Shown here: piece after piece, positions 1 to 7,752 of the stretch
Layout of the letters: each line of letters opens with the position of its first letter
How positions within the stretch are numbered: the first letter of the stretch is position 1
Assembly (NCBI RefSeq): GCF_900106065.1
Contig: NZ_LT629796.1
Location: forward strand, 3,627,501-3,691,500
From: Pseudomonas mandelii
Lineage (GTDB): Bacteria; Pseudomonadota; Gammaproteobacteria; Pseudomonadales; Pseudomonadaceae
Direction of reading: 5' to 3'
DNA: 64,000 nt
The notes under the pieces: model-generated
The model's database searches: none
Told to the model about the DNA's origin: nothing
Seen by the model: only the letters and a program-made list of their open reading frames with translations
Translations under genes and position numbers: made by a program

Positions 1-198
1 AGCCCACGGTTCTTCATTGACGATGACCGGCAGCACTTGGGCCGGGAAGAACGGGCGGTTGTGGATCGGGATGATGTAGACCTTGTCCGGCAGGTTCTGG
101 CCGGGCAGGGCGAGGCCTTTGCCGGTGGAATGGTGTTCGGCGTTCTCTGGGTCGGCGTATTCGCTCGGGTCTTCAGGGAATTCTTGCTGGTCGCTCAT
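1..198 (-). CDS. Lon-type ATP-dependent protease, N-terminal fragment (runs off window)
   Basis: The 66 codons from the ATG at 198 to the window edge encode the start of a Lon substrate-binding domain. The segment IIPIHNRPFFPAQVLPV is the hallmark beginning of the LonN domain in the second, AsrA/PA0779-like Lon protein of pseudomonads; the acidic 30-residue extension before it is also typical of that paralogue. An AGGTG Shine-Dalgarno-like sequence lies just upstream. The AAA+ and Ser-Lys protease domains lie outside the window. The family degrades misfolded and regulatory proteins in the cytoplasm. Assignment to this paralogue is from remembered family sequence; the protein itself is clearly Lon-like. 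Confidence 0.85.
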   Translation of the reverse strand, partial: MSDQQEFPEDPSEYADPENAEHHSTGKGLALPGQNLPDKVYIIPIHNRPFFPAQVLPVIVNEEPWA

Positions 199-700
199 GG
201 GGCACCTGCGCAATGGGGTATGGGTCTTAGATGGGGCAGGTGGGGGGTGGTTTCAATGGGGCAGGATATTTCTGGGTGTGTGTTCAGGGTTTGGACAGGT
301 GCTTTTGACTTGGCGGCCTTTGGGCCGACCATGTTCTTGGGGGTTGGGTACATATCCGTTTCTGCGGCAACGGCCACTTATGGTTTCGCCCTTACGGCGA
401 GTCCCTTTTGTCAAACGCCACAAAAGGAACCAAAAAGTCTCGCCCCAAGCGTCCGGCCCCTCGCTAAGGCTCGGCGTACCTTCGCTCCGGTATCCATCCG
501 GGGACACTGCCCTCCGGTCTGCTTCGCGACGACCTACATGCAGCGTGTTCGACTGCGTCGAACGGCGCTGCGCGCCACTCCCCGGATGAACACCTCCACT
601 CAGCCTCCCGAAAGGGGCGGGTGGATCAAGATCAAGAGCTGCAGGCGAGCTAACGCTCGGCCTGATGAGTGGTGAGAATCAAAAGCTGTACGCTGAATTC
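199..700. other. Gene-free stretch, probable dispersed intergenic repeat
   Basis: No credible gene is seen. Open frames on both strands have odd compositions and no Shine-Dalgarno sites. From about 360 to 680 the sequence resembles a long intergenic element that I recall from many Pseudomonas genomes (a stretch around CCTTACGGCGAGTC followed by CAAACGCCACAAAAG, ending near CCTCCACTCAGCCTCC). It contains short self-complementary stretches such as GTTCGACTGCGTCGAAC at 547-563. The repeat identification rests on memory. Confidence 0.45.
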
Positions 701-701
701 T

Positions 702-935
702 TGTAGGAGCGAGGCTTGCCCGCGAAGGCGGCCTGACAGCCGACCAGTCTCTGACAGATGTACGCAATCCAAATGTGGGAGCGAGCCTGCTCGCGAAGGC
801 GGCCTGACAGCCGACCAATCTCTTGCAGGTACACACATTCCATTGTAGGAGTGAGCCTGCTCGCGATGGCGGAGTGTCAGACGACATTGATGTTGAATGA
901 CACACCGCCATCGCGGGCAAGCCTCGCTCCTACAG
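702..935. repeat. Cluster of four REP elements (class I)
   Basis: Three REP units in the same orientation (starting near 702, 774 and 844) and one inverted unit (ending near 935) carry the core TGTRGGAGYGAG..TGCYCGCGA. Short conserved tails (CGGCCTGACAG) follow the first two. This is the common Pseudomonas fluorescens REP family; the unit at 844 and the inverted unit form a REPIN-like pair. Confidence 0.85.
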
Positions 936-939
936 GGGA

Positions 940-1306
940 TCAGCAGTGTGGCGCAGGTTTTGTGATGGCGACGTTATCGAGCATCCGGTTCGCCGCCAGT
1001 TCGGCCAGCATCACGATCTGCTGAATCGCCATTGCCTTGTGCCGGTGCGGGCCTTCCAGATAGTCCGCGAAGTCGCTCGCCATCACGCTGGCCTGGGCCA
1101 ATGACTCGCAGGTGTGGGCCAGCAGGTCTTCGTCCTTGATATCCGGGGCAATCAAAAACATCGTGCTGGGTTTGCGGGTAGCAGGGGATTTGAAGGCTGC
1201 TGGGTTGAGGTAGTGATCCAATGCGCGCTCGGCGGCATCGTGGAGTTTTTTGGAGTCGAGGGATTCGTAGGGGGAAACGTCGTCGTTTTGCGGGGGATTC
1301 GGGGTT
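940..1306 (-). pseudogene. DUF6124-type gene, copy A, start region deleted
   Basis: This is the third member of the tandem array, nearly identical to copies B and C at the protein level (differences such as AAFKSPATRKPS and a VAITKPAPHC end). Compared with copy B, 38 bp corresponding to 2119-2156 are missing at 1306/1307. The deletion removes the first four codons (MFKE), the start codon and the Shine-Dalgarno site. The frame stays open upstream to 1434, but only through the leader RNA sequence and without a ribosome site. It is probably untranslated or poorly translated. Function of the family is unknown. Confidence 0.75.
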
Positions 1307-1334
1307 CGCCACTGATCGCCGCGACGCGATGGTA

Positions 1335-1413
1335 GGTGGCAGCTGTACGCAGGTTCGCGGACCGAGCTACTTGGAAACCCGGCATACCCGAGGGTATCCC
1401 GCGCACAGCCACC
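1335..1413 (-). ncRNA. C4-like leader RNA, copy A (orphan)
   Basis: Near-identical to the copy B leader at 2185-2263 (offset 850). It has the same long closing stem, a hairpin with a UCG-type loop, and a second hairpin whose loop contains UCCAAGUA. The adjoining downstream segment CCGCGA (plus strand 1319-1324) is retained, but the Shine-Dalgarno target is deleted, so this RNA has no cis target for its loop. Its loop remains complementary to the Shine-Dalgarno region of gene B. Confidence 0.65.
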
Positions 1414-1638
1414 ATAAGACCAAACGACACGCACAGAAGGCTGGTCGGTTGAGGCGGGTGATTATGCACCAAGTAAGCTGATTCAGGCCGCGACGCCTGG
1501 TCGCTGATGTGCAGCGACTCCGAAAGCCTATCCCCCTGGCTTCCGACAAGACAACCGCCAGAACTTGTCGGAATCATCCTCCATAAAAGTCACGGCTGTA
1601 GGACGCTGGCAAATAAATTCAGGCCCGACACGACCCAA

Positions 1639-1729
1639 TGTGGGAGCGAGCCTGCTCGCGAAGGCTGTTTAACATTCGACATTGAAGTCGTCTGACTCAC
1701 CGCTTTCGCGAGCAGGCTCGCTCCCACAG
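1639..1729. repeat. REP doublet (class I, inverted pair)
   Basis: Two REP units with core GGGAGCGAGCCTGCTCGCG face each other across about 40 bp. It lies inside unit 1 of the tandem duplication and so is repeated at 2489. Confidence 0.9.
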
Positions 1730-1751
1730 GGAAACAGTTCACACCGGGGGA

Positions 1752-2129
1752 TCAGCAGTGTGGCGCAGGTTTGGGTACGGCGACGTTATCGAGCATCCGG
1801 TTCGCCGCCAGTTCGGCCAGCATCACGATCTGCTGAATCGCCATTGCCTTGTGCCGGTGCGGGCCTTCCAGATAGTCCGCGAAGTCGCTCGCCATCACGC
1901 TGGCCTGGGCCAATGACTCGCAGGTGTGGGCCAGCAGGTCTTCGTCCTTGATATCCGGAGCAATCAAAAACATCGTGCTGGGTTTGCGGATGGCAGGGGA
2001 TTTGAGGGCTGCTGGGTTGAGGTAGTGATCCAATGCGCGCTCGGCGGCATCGTGGAGTTTTTTGGAGTCGAGGGATTCGTAGGGGGAAACGTCGTCGTTT
2101 TGCGGGGGATTCGGGGTTTCTTTGAACAT
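1752..2129 (-). CDS. DUF6124 family protein, copy B
   Basis: 125-aa acidic, soluble, helical protein starting MFKETPNPP and ending NMLDN-type helix then VAVPKPAPHC. I recognise the pattern (TPNPP..DDVSPY...DSKKLHDAAERALDHYL) as the Pseudomonas-specific DUF6124 family of unknown function. The start at 2129 is preceded by GGAG (2137-2140) with a suitable gap. The region overlapping and just upstream of this site (2138-2145) is complementary to the loop of its own leader RNA, so translation is probably controlled by that RNA. No catalytic motif is visible. Confidence 0.85.
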   Translation of the reverse strand: MFKETPNPPQNDDVSPYESLDSKKLHDAAERALDHYLNPAALKSPAIRKPSTMFLIAPDIKDEDLLAHTCESLAQASVMASDFADYLEGPHRHKAMAIQQIVMLAELAANRMLDNVAVPKPAPHC

Positions 2130-2184
2130 GGTGAAGCTCCAAGTAAGTAATGGAGCCGCCACTGATCGCCGCGACGCGATGGTA

Positions 2185-2263
2185 GGTGGCAGCTGTACGC
2201 AGGTTCGCGGACCGAGCTACTTGGAAACCCGGCATACCCGAGGGTATCCCGCGCACAGCCACC
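2185..2263 (-). ncRNA. C4-like leader RNA, copy B
   Basis: Minus-strand RNA about 55 nt upstream of gene B. Closing stem: GGUGGCUGUGCGC pairs with GCGUACAG-CUGCCACC (2-nt bulge, one G-U pair present only on the minus strand). Inside lie hairpin I (AUACCC-UC-GGGUAU) and hairpin II (CCGGG/CUCGG). Loop II carries UCCAAGUA (plus strand 2218-2225), perfectly complementary to UACUUGGA at the Shine-Dalgarno region (2138-2145). A second segment, CCGCGA (2205-2210), is complementary to UCGCGG (2169-2174) downstream. This architecture, with a' and b' segments targeting a and b near a start site, matches the C4 antisense RNA of phages P1/P7. Confidence 0.75.
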
Positions 2264-2488
2264 ATAAGACCAAACGACACGCACAGAAGGCTGGTCGGTT
2301 GAGGCGGGTGATTATGCACCAAGTAAGCTGATTCAGGCCGCGACGCCCGGTCGCTGATGTGCAGCGACTCCGAAAGCCTATCCCCCTGGCTTCCGACAAG
2401 ACAACCGCCAGAACTTGTCGGAATCCTCCTCCATAAAAGTCACGGCTGTAGGACGCTGGCAAATAAATTCAGGCCCGACACGACCCAA

Positions 2489-2579
2489 TGTGGGAGCGAG
2501 CCTGCTCGCGAAGGCTGTTTAACATTCGACATTGAAGTCGTCTGACTCACCGCTTTCGCGAGCAGGCTCGCTCCCACAG
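2489..2579. repeat. REP doublet (class I, inverted pair)
   Basis: Identical in layout to 1639-1729; the copy within unit 2 of the tandem duplication. Confidence 0.9.
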
Positions 2580-2601
2580 GGAAACAGTTCACACCGGGGG
2601 A

Positions 2602-2979
2602 TCAGCAGTGTGGCGCAGGTTTGGGTACGGCGACGTTATCGAGCATCCGGTTCGCCGCCAGTTCGGCCAGCATCACGATCTGCTGAATCGCCATTGCCTT
2701 GTGCCGGTGCGGGCCTTCCAGATAGTCCGCGAAGTCGCTCGCCATCACGCTGGCCTGGGCCAATGACTCGCAGGTGTGGGCCAGCAGGTCTTCGTCCTTG
2801 ATATCCGGAGCAATCAAAAACATCGTGCTGGGTTTGCGGATGGCAGGGGATTTGAGGGCTGCTGGGTTGAGGTAGTGATCCAATGCGCGCTCGGCGGCAT
2901 CGTGGAGTTTTTTGGAGTCGAGGGATTCGTAGGGGGAAACGTCGTCGGTTTGCGGGGGATTCGGGGTTTCTTTGAACAT
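2602..2979 (-). CDS. DUF6124 family protein, copy C
   Basis: 125 aa, apparently identical to copy B except Thr for Asn in the PPQ(N/T)DD segment near residue 11. GGAG at 2987-2990 serves the ATG at 2979. Upstream of the Shine-Dalgarno site the sequence differs completely from copy B. It is matched by a different leader loop, so B and C are probably controlled separately although they make the same product. Function unknown. Confidence 0.85.
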   Translation of the reverse strand: MFKETPNPPQTDDVSPYESLDSKKLHDAAERALDHYLNPAALKSPAIRKPSTMFLIAPDIKDEDLLAHTCESLAQASVMASDFADYLEGPHRHKAMAIQQIVMLAELAANRMLDNVAVPKPAPHC

Positions 2980-3036
2980 GGTGAAGCTCCATTCGGGGAC
3001 TGGAAGTTCGCCACGACTGCGACCAAGCAGTTGGGT

Positions 3037-3111
3037 GGCGAACCATACGCAGGTTGGTCGACCAGGGAATGGAACCCGGCAGGGCCGGAGCCCTCCCACG
3101 CACAGCTCGCC
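3037..3111 (-). ncRNA. C4-like leader RNA, copy C
   Basis: Same architecture as copy B with diverged sequence. The closing stem GGCGAGCUGUGCGU pairs along 14 positions with GCGUAUGGUUCGCC through several G-U pairs; the complementary DNA strand would have A-C mismatches, so the RNA is read from the minus strand. Hairpin I is AGGGC-UCCG-GCCCU. Hairpin II (GCCGGG/CCUGGU) exposes UUCCAUUC. UCCAUUC (3067-3073) is complementary to GAAUGGA at the Shine-Dalgarno site (2988-2994), and CGACCAA (3054-3060) to UUGGUCG (3020-3026). Confidence 0.75.
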
Positions 3112-3302
3112 ATGAAGCAAGCACGAAAAGTGCGCCATTCTAAACCCGGGCGACCAAACCCGGCCGCTGAATTTGCAGCGACCCCGAAAGCCTATCGAAC
3201 GGGCTTCTGACACAACAACCGCCAGAACTTGTCGGAATTCTCCGCCAGAACAGCAACGGCTGTAGGACGCTGGAAAAAATATTCAGGCCAGACACGACCC
3301 AA

Positions 3303-3392
3303 TGTGGGAGCGAGCCTGCTCGCGATAGCTGTTTAACATTCAACATCCTGGGTGGCTGACAGTCCGCTATCGCGAGCAGGCTCACTCCTACA
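3303..3392. repeat. REP doublet (class I, inverted pair)
   Basis: Inverted pair of the GGGAGCGAGCCTGCTCGCGATAG type between the gcd terminator and the promoter side of the copy C leader. Confidence 0.9.
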
Positions 3393-3414
3393 TTTTGATG
3401 TGCAGCGATGCAAA

Positions 3415-3444
3415 AAAAGGCGACCCCTCGCAGGAGTCGCCTTT
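3415..3444 (-). terminator. Rho-independent terminator of gcd
   Basis: Read on the minus strand, AAAGGCGACUCCU and AGGGGUCGCCUUU form a 13-bp stem (one G-U pair) with a very short loop, followed by a run of seven T. It lies about 20 bp past the gcd stop codon. Confidence 0.85.
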
Positions 3445-3464
3445 CCTTTAACCGCCGCTAAACC

Positions 3465-5876
3465 TTATTCGGACAGTTTGTACGCAATCACATAGTCACC
3501 TTGCTTGGTGCCCAGCGACCCATGACCGCCCGCAACGACAAGCACGTATTGCTTACCGTCCTTGCCGGTGTAGGTCATTGGCGTGGTTTGAGCGCCGGCA
3601 GGCAGGCGGCCTTCCCACAGTTGCTTGCCGTTTTTCACGTCGTAGGCGCGCAGGTACTGGTCGAGGGTGCCGCTCAGGAAGCCGACGCCGCCAGCGGTGG
3701 TGAAGGTGCCGCCCAGGCTAGGCACGCCCATGCTCAGCGGGATCGGAACCGGTGAGCTGTCGCGCACGGTGCCGTTTTTGTGTTTCCAGATGGTTTTTTG
3801 GGTGGTCAGGTCGACCGCGGCCACATAACCCCAGGCCGGCGCCTGGCACGGCAGGCCCATTGGCGAGAGCAGGGCTTCGAGGACGACGCCGTAAGGCGCG
3901 CCTTTGTTCGGCTGCACGCCTTCGGTTTCGCTTTTACGCGGGCCTTGGGCGGCGATTTCGGCAGCCGGGATCATTTTCGATTTGAACGCCATGTAGCTCG
4001 GGTTCACGAAAGCGATCTGACGCACCGGGTCAACCGCGATGCCGCCCCAGTCGAACACGCCGAAGTTGCCGGGATAAACGATCGAACCCTGCAGCGATGG
4101 CGGCGTGAACGGGCCGTCGTAGCGCATGGATTTGAAGTCGATCCGGCAGATCAGTTGGTCGAACGGGGTCACGCCCCACATGTCGCGCTCTTGCAGCGGC
4201 GGCGGCATCAGGTTGAGGTCGGATTTGGGTTGGGTCGGCGAGGTGTGATCACCAGCGACAGCGCCTTGGGGCACCGGTACTTCGTTGATCGGCACAATCG
4301 GCTTGCCGGTGCTGCGGTCCAGCACGTAAATGCTGCCTTGCTTGGTCGAAGCGAGTACCGCTGGCTTCACGCCGTCAGCGGTTTTCAGGTCCATCAGGGT
4401 AGGCTGGCCACCGACGTCCATGTCCCACAGGTCATGGTGGGTGAACTGCATGTGCCAGCGCACCTGGCCGGTCGCGATGTCGAGGGCGGTCAGGCCGGCG
4501 GCGTGCAGTTCCGACTCAGGGGTGCGATCGCCACCGAACTGGTCCGGGGTCTGGTTGCCCATCGGCAGGTAAAGCATGCCGAGTTTTTCGTCGACGGCGA
4601 ACATGGACCACATGTTCGGCGAGTTGCGGGTGTAGACCTGGCCTTCGGCAATCGGCGTGGTGTCGTCCGGGTTGCCGCTGTCCCAGTTCCACACCAGTTT
4701 GCCGGTGTGCACGTCGAACGCGCGGATGACGCCGCTGGGCTCGTCGGTGGAAACGTTGTCGGTGACGTGGCCGCCGATCACCACCAGGTCTTTAGTGACC
4801 GCTGGAGGCGAGGTGGAGTAGTAACCGCCGGCATTGAAGCCGCCGATGTTGGCAGTCAAGTCGACCTGGCCTTTGTCGCCGAAGTCTTCGCACATCTTGC
4901 CGGTGTCGGCGTCGAGGGCGATCAGGCGGGTGTCGGCGGTCGGCAGGAAGATCCGGCGTGGGCAGACGGTGCTGACCGGCGCAGGGCTGGCGGTGCCGGT
5001 CGGGCTTTGCTCGGACGCGTAGACGGCGTCATCGTGATAGGTCACGCCACGGCATGTCATGTGCGCCCAACCCTTGAAGTTCGCCGCGTTTTGCGTGGAG
5101 AGCTTCGGATCGAAACGCCAGATTTCCTTGCCGGTGTCGGGATCCAGCGCGATCACCTGGCTGTGCGGCGTGCACACGTAGAGCATGCCGTTGACTTTCA
5201 GCGGGGTGTTTTCGGCGGTGGTTTCACCCGGATCGTTCGGCCCTGGCAGGTCGCCAGTGCGATAGGTCCAGGCGGGAACGAGCTTGTTCACGTTCTGCGG
5301 GGTGATCTGCGCCAGTGGAGAGTAACGATCACCATGAGCGCTGCGACCGTAGGAATTCCAGTCACCGTCGGGCATGGCCGGGGCGGTGTTGGTCATGCCG
5401 GGCACGCTGTCGCGGTCCAGTTCGCCTTTGATTTCACCCGGGTTGGTGAACTGGCTGGCCAGTGCGGCAACGCCCGCGAGTACCACTGCCACGCTCAGTG
5501 CGCCAGTGCCCATCGGCGCAGGGCCGGTGATCAGCAACGGACGGCGGAACCACGGCAGCAACATGACGAGGCCCAGCGCAAACAGCATCGCCAGACGCGG
5601 CACCAGTTGCCACCAATCGAGGCCGACTTCCCACAAGGCCCACACGGTACTGGCAAACAGCACCAGTGCGTAGAGGCCCAGTGCAGCGCGGCGGGCCAGG
5701 ATCAGCAGCACGCCGGTCAGCGTCAGGCCGATACCGGCCAGCAGGTAATACAACGAGCCGCCGAGCAGGCTCAGCTTGATCCCGCCGGCCAGCATGGCCA
5801 GGCCCATTAGCAGAAGCAGAATGCCGAGCAGGGTCGGCAGTAGACGGCTTCGACTCAAAGCACCATCAGTGCTCAT
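3465..5876 (-). CDS. gcd: Membrane-bound PQQ-dependent glucose dehydrogenase
   Basis: 803 aa, the usual length. The first ~140 residues hold five hydrophobic membrane segments, followed by a periplasmic eight-bladed quinoprotein propeller with repeated tryptophan-docking motifs (for example ALDPDTGKEIWRFDP). The MGNQTPDQFGG segment contains the Asp that aligns with the catalytic Asp466 of the E. coli enzyme. It oxidises glucose to gluconolactone in the periplasm and passes electrons to ubiquinone; in soil pseudomonads this drives gluconic-acid formation and phosphate solubilisation. The oprB porin upstream on the same strand supplies sugar across the outer membrane. The 210-bp gap between them holds a REP pair. 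Confidence 0.97.
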   Translation of the reverse strand: MSTDGALSRSRLLPTLLGILLLLMGLAMLAGGIKLSLLGGSLYYLLAGIGLTLTGVLLILARRAALGLYALVLFASTVWALWEVGLDWWQLVPRLAMLFALGLVMLLPWFRRPLLITGPAPMGTGALSVAVVLAGVAALASQFTNPGEIKGELDRDSVPGMTNTAPAMPDGDWNSYGRSAHGDRYSPLAQITPQNVNKLVPAWTYRTGDLPGPNDPGETTAENTPLKVNGMLYVCTPHSQVIALDPDTGKEIWRFDPKLSTQNAANFKGWAHMTCRGVTYHDDAVYASEQSPTGTASPAPVSTVCPRRIFLPTADTRLIALDADTGKMCEDFGDKGQVDLTANIGGFNAGGYYSTSPPAVTKDLVVIGGHVTDNVSTDEPSGVIRAFDVHTGKLVWNWDSGNPDDTTPIAEGQVYTRNSPNMWSMFAVDEKLGMLYLPMGNQTPDQFGGDRTPESELHAAGLTALDIATGQVRWHMQFTHHDLWDMDVGGQPTLMDLKTADGVKPAVLASTKQGSIYVLDRSTGKPIVPINEVPVPQGAVAGDHTSPTQPKSDLNLMPPPLQERDMWGVTPFDQLICRIDFKSMRYDGPFTPPSLQGSIVYPGNFGVFDWGGIAVDPVRQIAFVNPSYMAFKSKMIPAAEIAAQGPRKSETEGVQPNKGAPYGVVLEALLSPMGLPCQAPAWGYVAAVDLTTQKTIWKHKNGTVRDSSPVPIPLSMGVPSLGGTFTTAGGVGFLSGTLDQYLRAYDVKNGKQLWEGRLPAGAQTTPMTYTGKDGKQYVLVVAGGHGSLGTKQGDYVIAYKLSE

Positions 5877-5982
5877 AGTGTGGTTCTCCGTGACGTTTCA
5901 AGTAGTCCCGCGCAAGTTCACTGTAGATGACGATCCTGTGCGGGCATGGTTCAGATAAAAAAGGTTCGGTTGGTGCGTTCCC

Positions 5983-6072
5983 TGCAGGAGCGAGCCTGCT
6001 CGCGAAAGCGATGGGACAGTCGGCATTGATGTTCAGGCTGACGGCCCTTCGCGAGCAGGCTCGCTCCCACAG
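5983..6072. repeat. REP doublet (class I, inverted pair)
   Basis: Inverted REP pair (GGAGCGAGCCTGCTCGCGAAAG ... CTTCGCGAGCAGGCTCG) between oprB and gcd. It may act as a transcript-end or stabilising structure for oprB mRNA. Confidence 0.9.
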
Positions 6073-6086
6073 GTTTTGTGTGTGTC

Positions 6087-7469
6087 TTAAAAGGACGAGG
6101 TGATTTTTATCCCGCCAATCAGCGCGTCATCGACCTTGTCCACGCCACCGGGGTGGCGGATGTATTGCAGGTTCGGGCGCACGGTCAGCCAGTTCGTGAC
6201 GTGCACGCCGTAATAGAGTTCGGCGCTGTATTCGGTGTCCTGAGGCGGCAGGAACGAGGGATCGTCGTAGTCATAGACGACGCGGGCCTGGTTGGTCGCT
6301 TCGGCGTTCTTGCGATAGGCCGGGTTGACGTGAACCCGGGCGAGGGCAAAGCCGATGTCGTCCTTGGCGCGCGCATCGAACAGGCCTTTGTAGACGACGC
6401 CGGCCTGGACATAGTTGTCGATGGCGTTGGTCTTCTTGTCGTGCATCGTGCCGTTGGCGAACACGCTCAGGCCGCGCGAATTGTCGCTGGCGCGGCTGGT
6501 GATCTGCTGCTGCACACCCAGCCACACGCCGTGCTTGCTCGATGCGCTGCGGTAAGCCTCGCCGCTCAGGGCTGCCGGCTGACCATTGCTGTCCTTGTAG
6601 GCATCCGTGGCCTTGGCGTTGCTGTAGTAATAACCGGCGCGGTATTCGCCCGGCAGGCCGTTGAGTGTTGGTGACCACACCAGTTCGACCGGCAGAATCG
6701 CGCCCTGGGTGCCGCTGCCGCTGAGCTTGAAGCCGTTGCCGCGATCAAGGTTCGACGGGTTTTGCTCATACGCGCCGATTTGCGCGTAGAGCTCCGGCGT
6801 CAGGTGATATTTCACCCGCATTGCCCACTGGCTGACGGGCCAGTTGTACCAGATGCCGCCGACCCAGTTACCGACCTGCGAGCCGCAAAACGCCAGGTTC
6901 TGGAAGTCGCACGGGAAGCTGTTGAAGTCTTCGCCTTCGCCGAAACGGCCGACTTTGATGTCGAGTTTCTGGTCGAAAAATTTCTGCTGGTACCACATCT
7001 GCGTCAGGCGCCAGGTTTGCCCACGGCCCCAGACTTCCTGCGCCGAAGTGAAACCGCCGACACGCGGATCGTTGATCCGGTCGTTGCTGATGTTGTTGCC
7101 ATTGCGCTCGGTGATCGTCAGCTGAAATTCAGCGTCGTCCCAGCCGAGGATTTTCTGCAAGTCCAGGTGCGTGCCGAAACCGAACTGGTCGCTGTAGCGT
7201 GCGGTGCGATCGTGGTCGTAGCCGCCGTGCAGATTGCTGCCCATTTCGCCGGTGTAATCGACTTTGAAGTCGTAGCCTTTTTCCGAAAGTTCGGTGCGCG
7301 TGCCATTCCAGTCGCCGAGCATCCAGGGCGATTCGCTATCGAAGGCGGGCGCGGCCTGGGTGCAGGTAGCCAGGCCAAAAGCAGTGAAACCACCGATCAG
7401 GTTCAGGGCTTTTCGACTGGCAATAGCGATGCAGACAGCGCTGTCTCGCGGAGTTGGGAAATCAGGCAT
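6087..7469 (-). CDS. oprB: OprB-family carbohydrate-selective porin
   Basis: About 460 aa. An N-terminal signal sequence (basic start, then LIGGFTAFGLATCTQA before APAFD) is followed by the OprB signature MLGDWNGTRTELSEKGYDF and alternating amphipathic strands to the C-terminal TSSF (terminal Phe typical of outer-membrane barrels). It admits glucose and related sugars. ATG at 7469 was chosen because it places the signal peptide near the start; an in-frame GTG at 7517 is possible and neither has a strong Shine-Dalgarno site. Gene order with gcd and a lon paralogue resembles the P. putida gcd region as I remember it. Confidence 0.93.
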   Translation of the reverse strand: MPDFPTPRDSAVCIAIASRKALNLIGGFTAFGLATCTQAAPAFDSESPWMLGDWNGTRTELSEKGYDFKVDYTGEMGSNLHGGYDHDRTARYSDQFGFGTHLDLQKILGWDDAEFQLTITERNGNNISNDRINDPRVGGFTSAQEVWGRGQTWRLTQMWYQQKFFDQKLDIKVGRFGEGEDFNSFPCDFQNLAFCGSQVGNWVGGIWYNWPVSQWAMRVKYHLTPELYAQIGAYEQNPSNLDRGNGFKLSGSGTQGAILPVELVWSPTLNGLPGEYRAGYYYSNAKATDAYKDSNGQPAALSGEAYRSASSKHGVWLGVQQQITSRASDNSRGLSVFANGTMHDKKTNAIDNYVQAGVVYKGLFDARAKDDIGFALARVHVNPAYRKNAEATNQARVVYDYDDPSFLPPQDTEYSAELYYGVHVTNWLTVRPNLQYIRHPGGVDKVDDALIGGIKITSSF

Positions 7470-7752
7470 AGAGAAGGAATTCTTGATCTTTTCTGGGGGG
7501 TGAACTGAAAGCGGCACTATGTCGCGCCTGGATGAAGCGTTTCAGCTTGACGGGCGCAAGGATAATGTTCTGTTACAAATAGAGAAAGCGCTTTTCGTGA
7601 CATGAATTATTTCGTATTCGGTAACAGTGCCGGACAGCGATCGGTTCAAGTTCACCTACATTTACCAGAGAGCGCACAGAGCGCTTCCACCCGGCGACAC
7701 CCTCGGCTAAGGTGCGCGGCTTCCAATCCCCTTCATCGCTCAAAGGCCCGGC

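Larger units (their letters stand above)
939..2990. repeat. Tandem duplication, about 850-bp unit, three copies (last partial)
   Basis: Unit 1 is 939-1750 (812 bp because of a 38-bp deletion), unit 2 is 1751-2600 (850 bp), and a partial unit 3 is 2601 to about 2990. Units 1 and 2 differ by only a few substitutions, and the coding parts of units 2 and 3 differ by about one base (codon Asn versus Thr). Identity with unit 3 stops immediately upstream of the Shine-Dalgarno site of copy C; beyond that the leader is homologous but strongly diverged. Confidence 0.9.

Noticed and set aside
37..675. Overlapping plus-strand frames at the window start
   Set aside because: The first part is antisense to the Lon-like gene and the rest covers a repeat-like intergenic stretch; no ribosome site and no family resemblance.
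702..935. Possible CRISPR-like direct repeats
   Set aside because: Units are palindromic REP elements with mixed orientation and short uneven spacing; there are no cas genes.
1786..2322. 178-codon minus-strand frame over leader and gene B
   Set aside because: It overlaps the DUF6124 gene in another frame and spans the leader RNA; the equivalent frame in copy D stops after 20 codons, so it is not conserved.
1335..3111. Prophage remnant suggested by C4-like RNAs
   Set aside because: No integrase, ant, repressor or structural phage gene is near either locus, so only the RNA architecture is phage-like.
3780..5810. 676-codon plus-strand frame
   Set aside because: Antisense to gcd; composition (His, Arg, Gly, Val rich) is that of a shadow frame.
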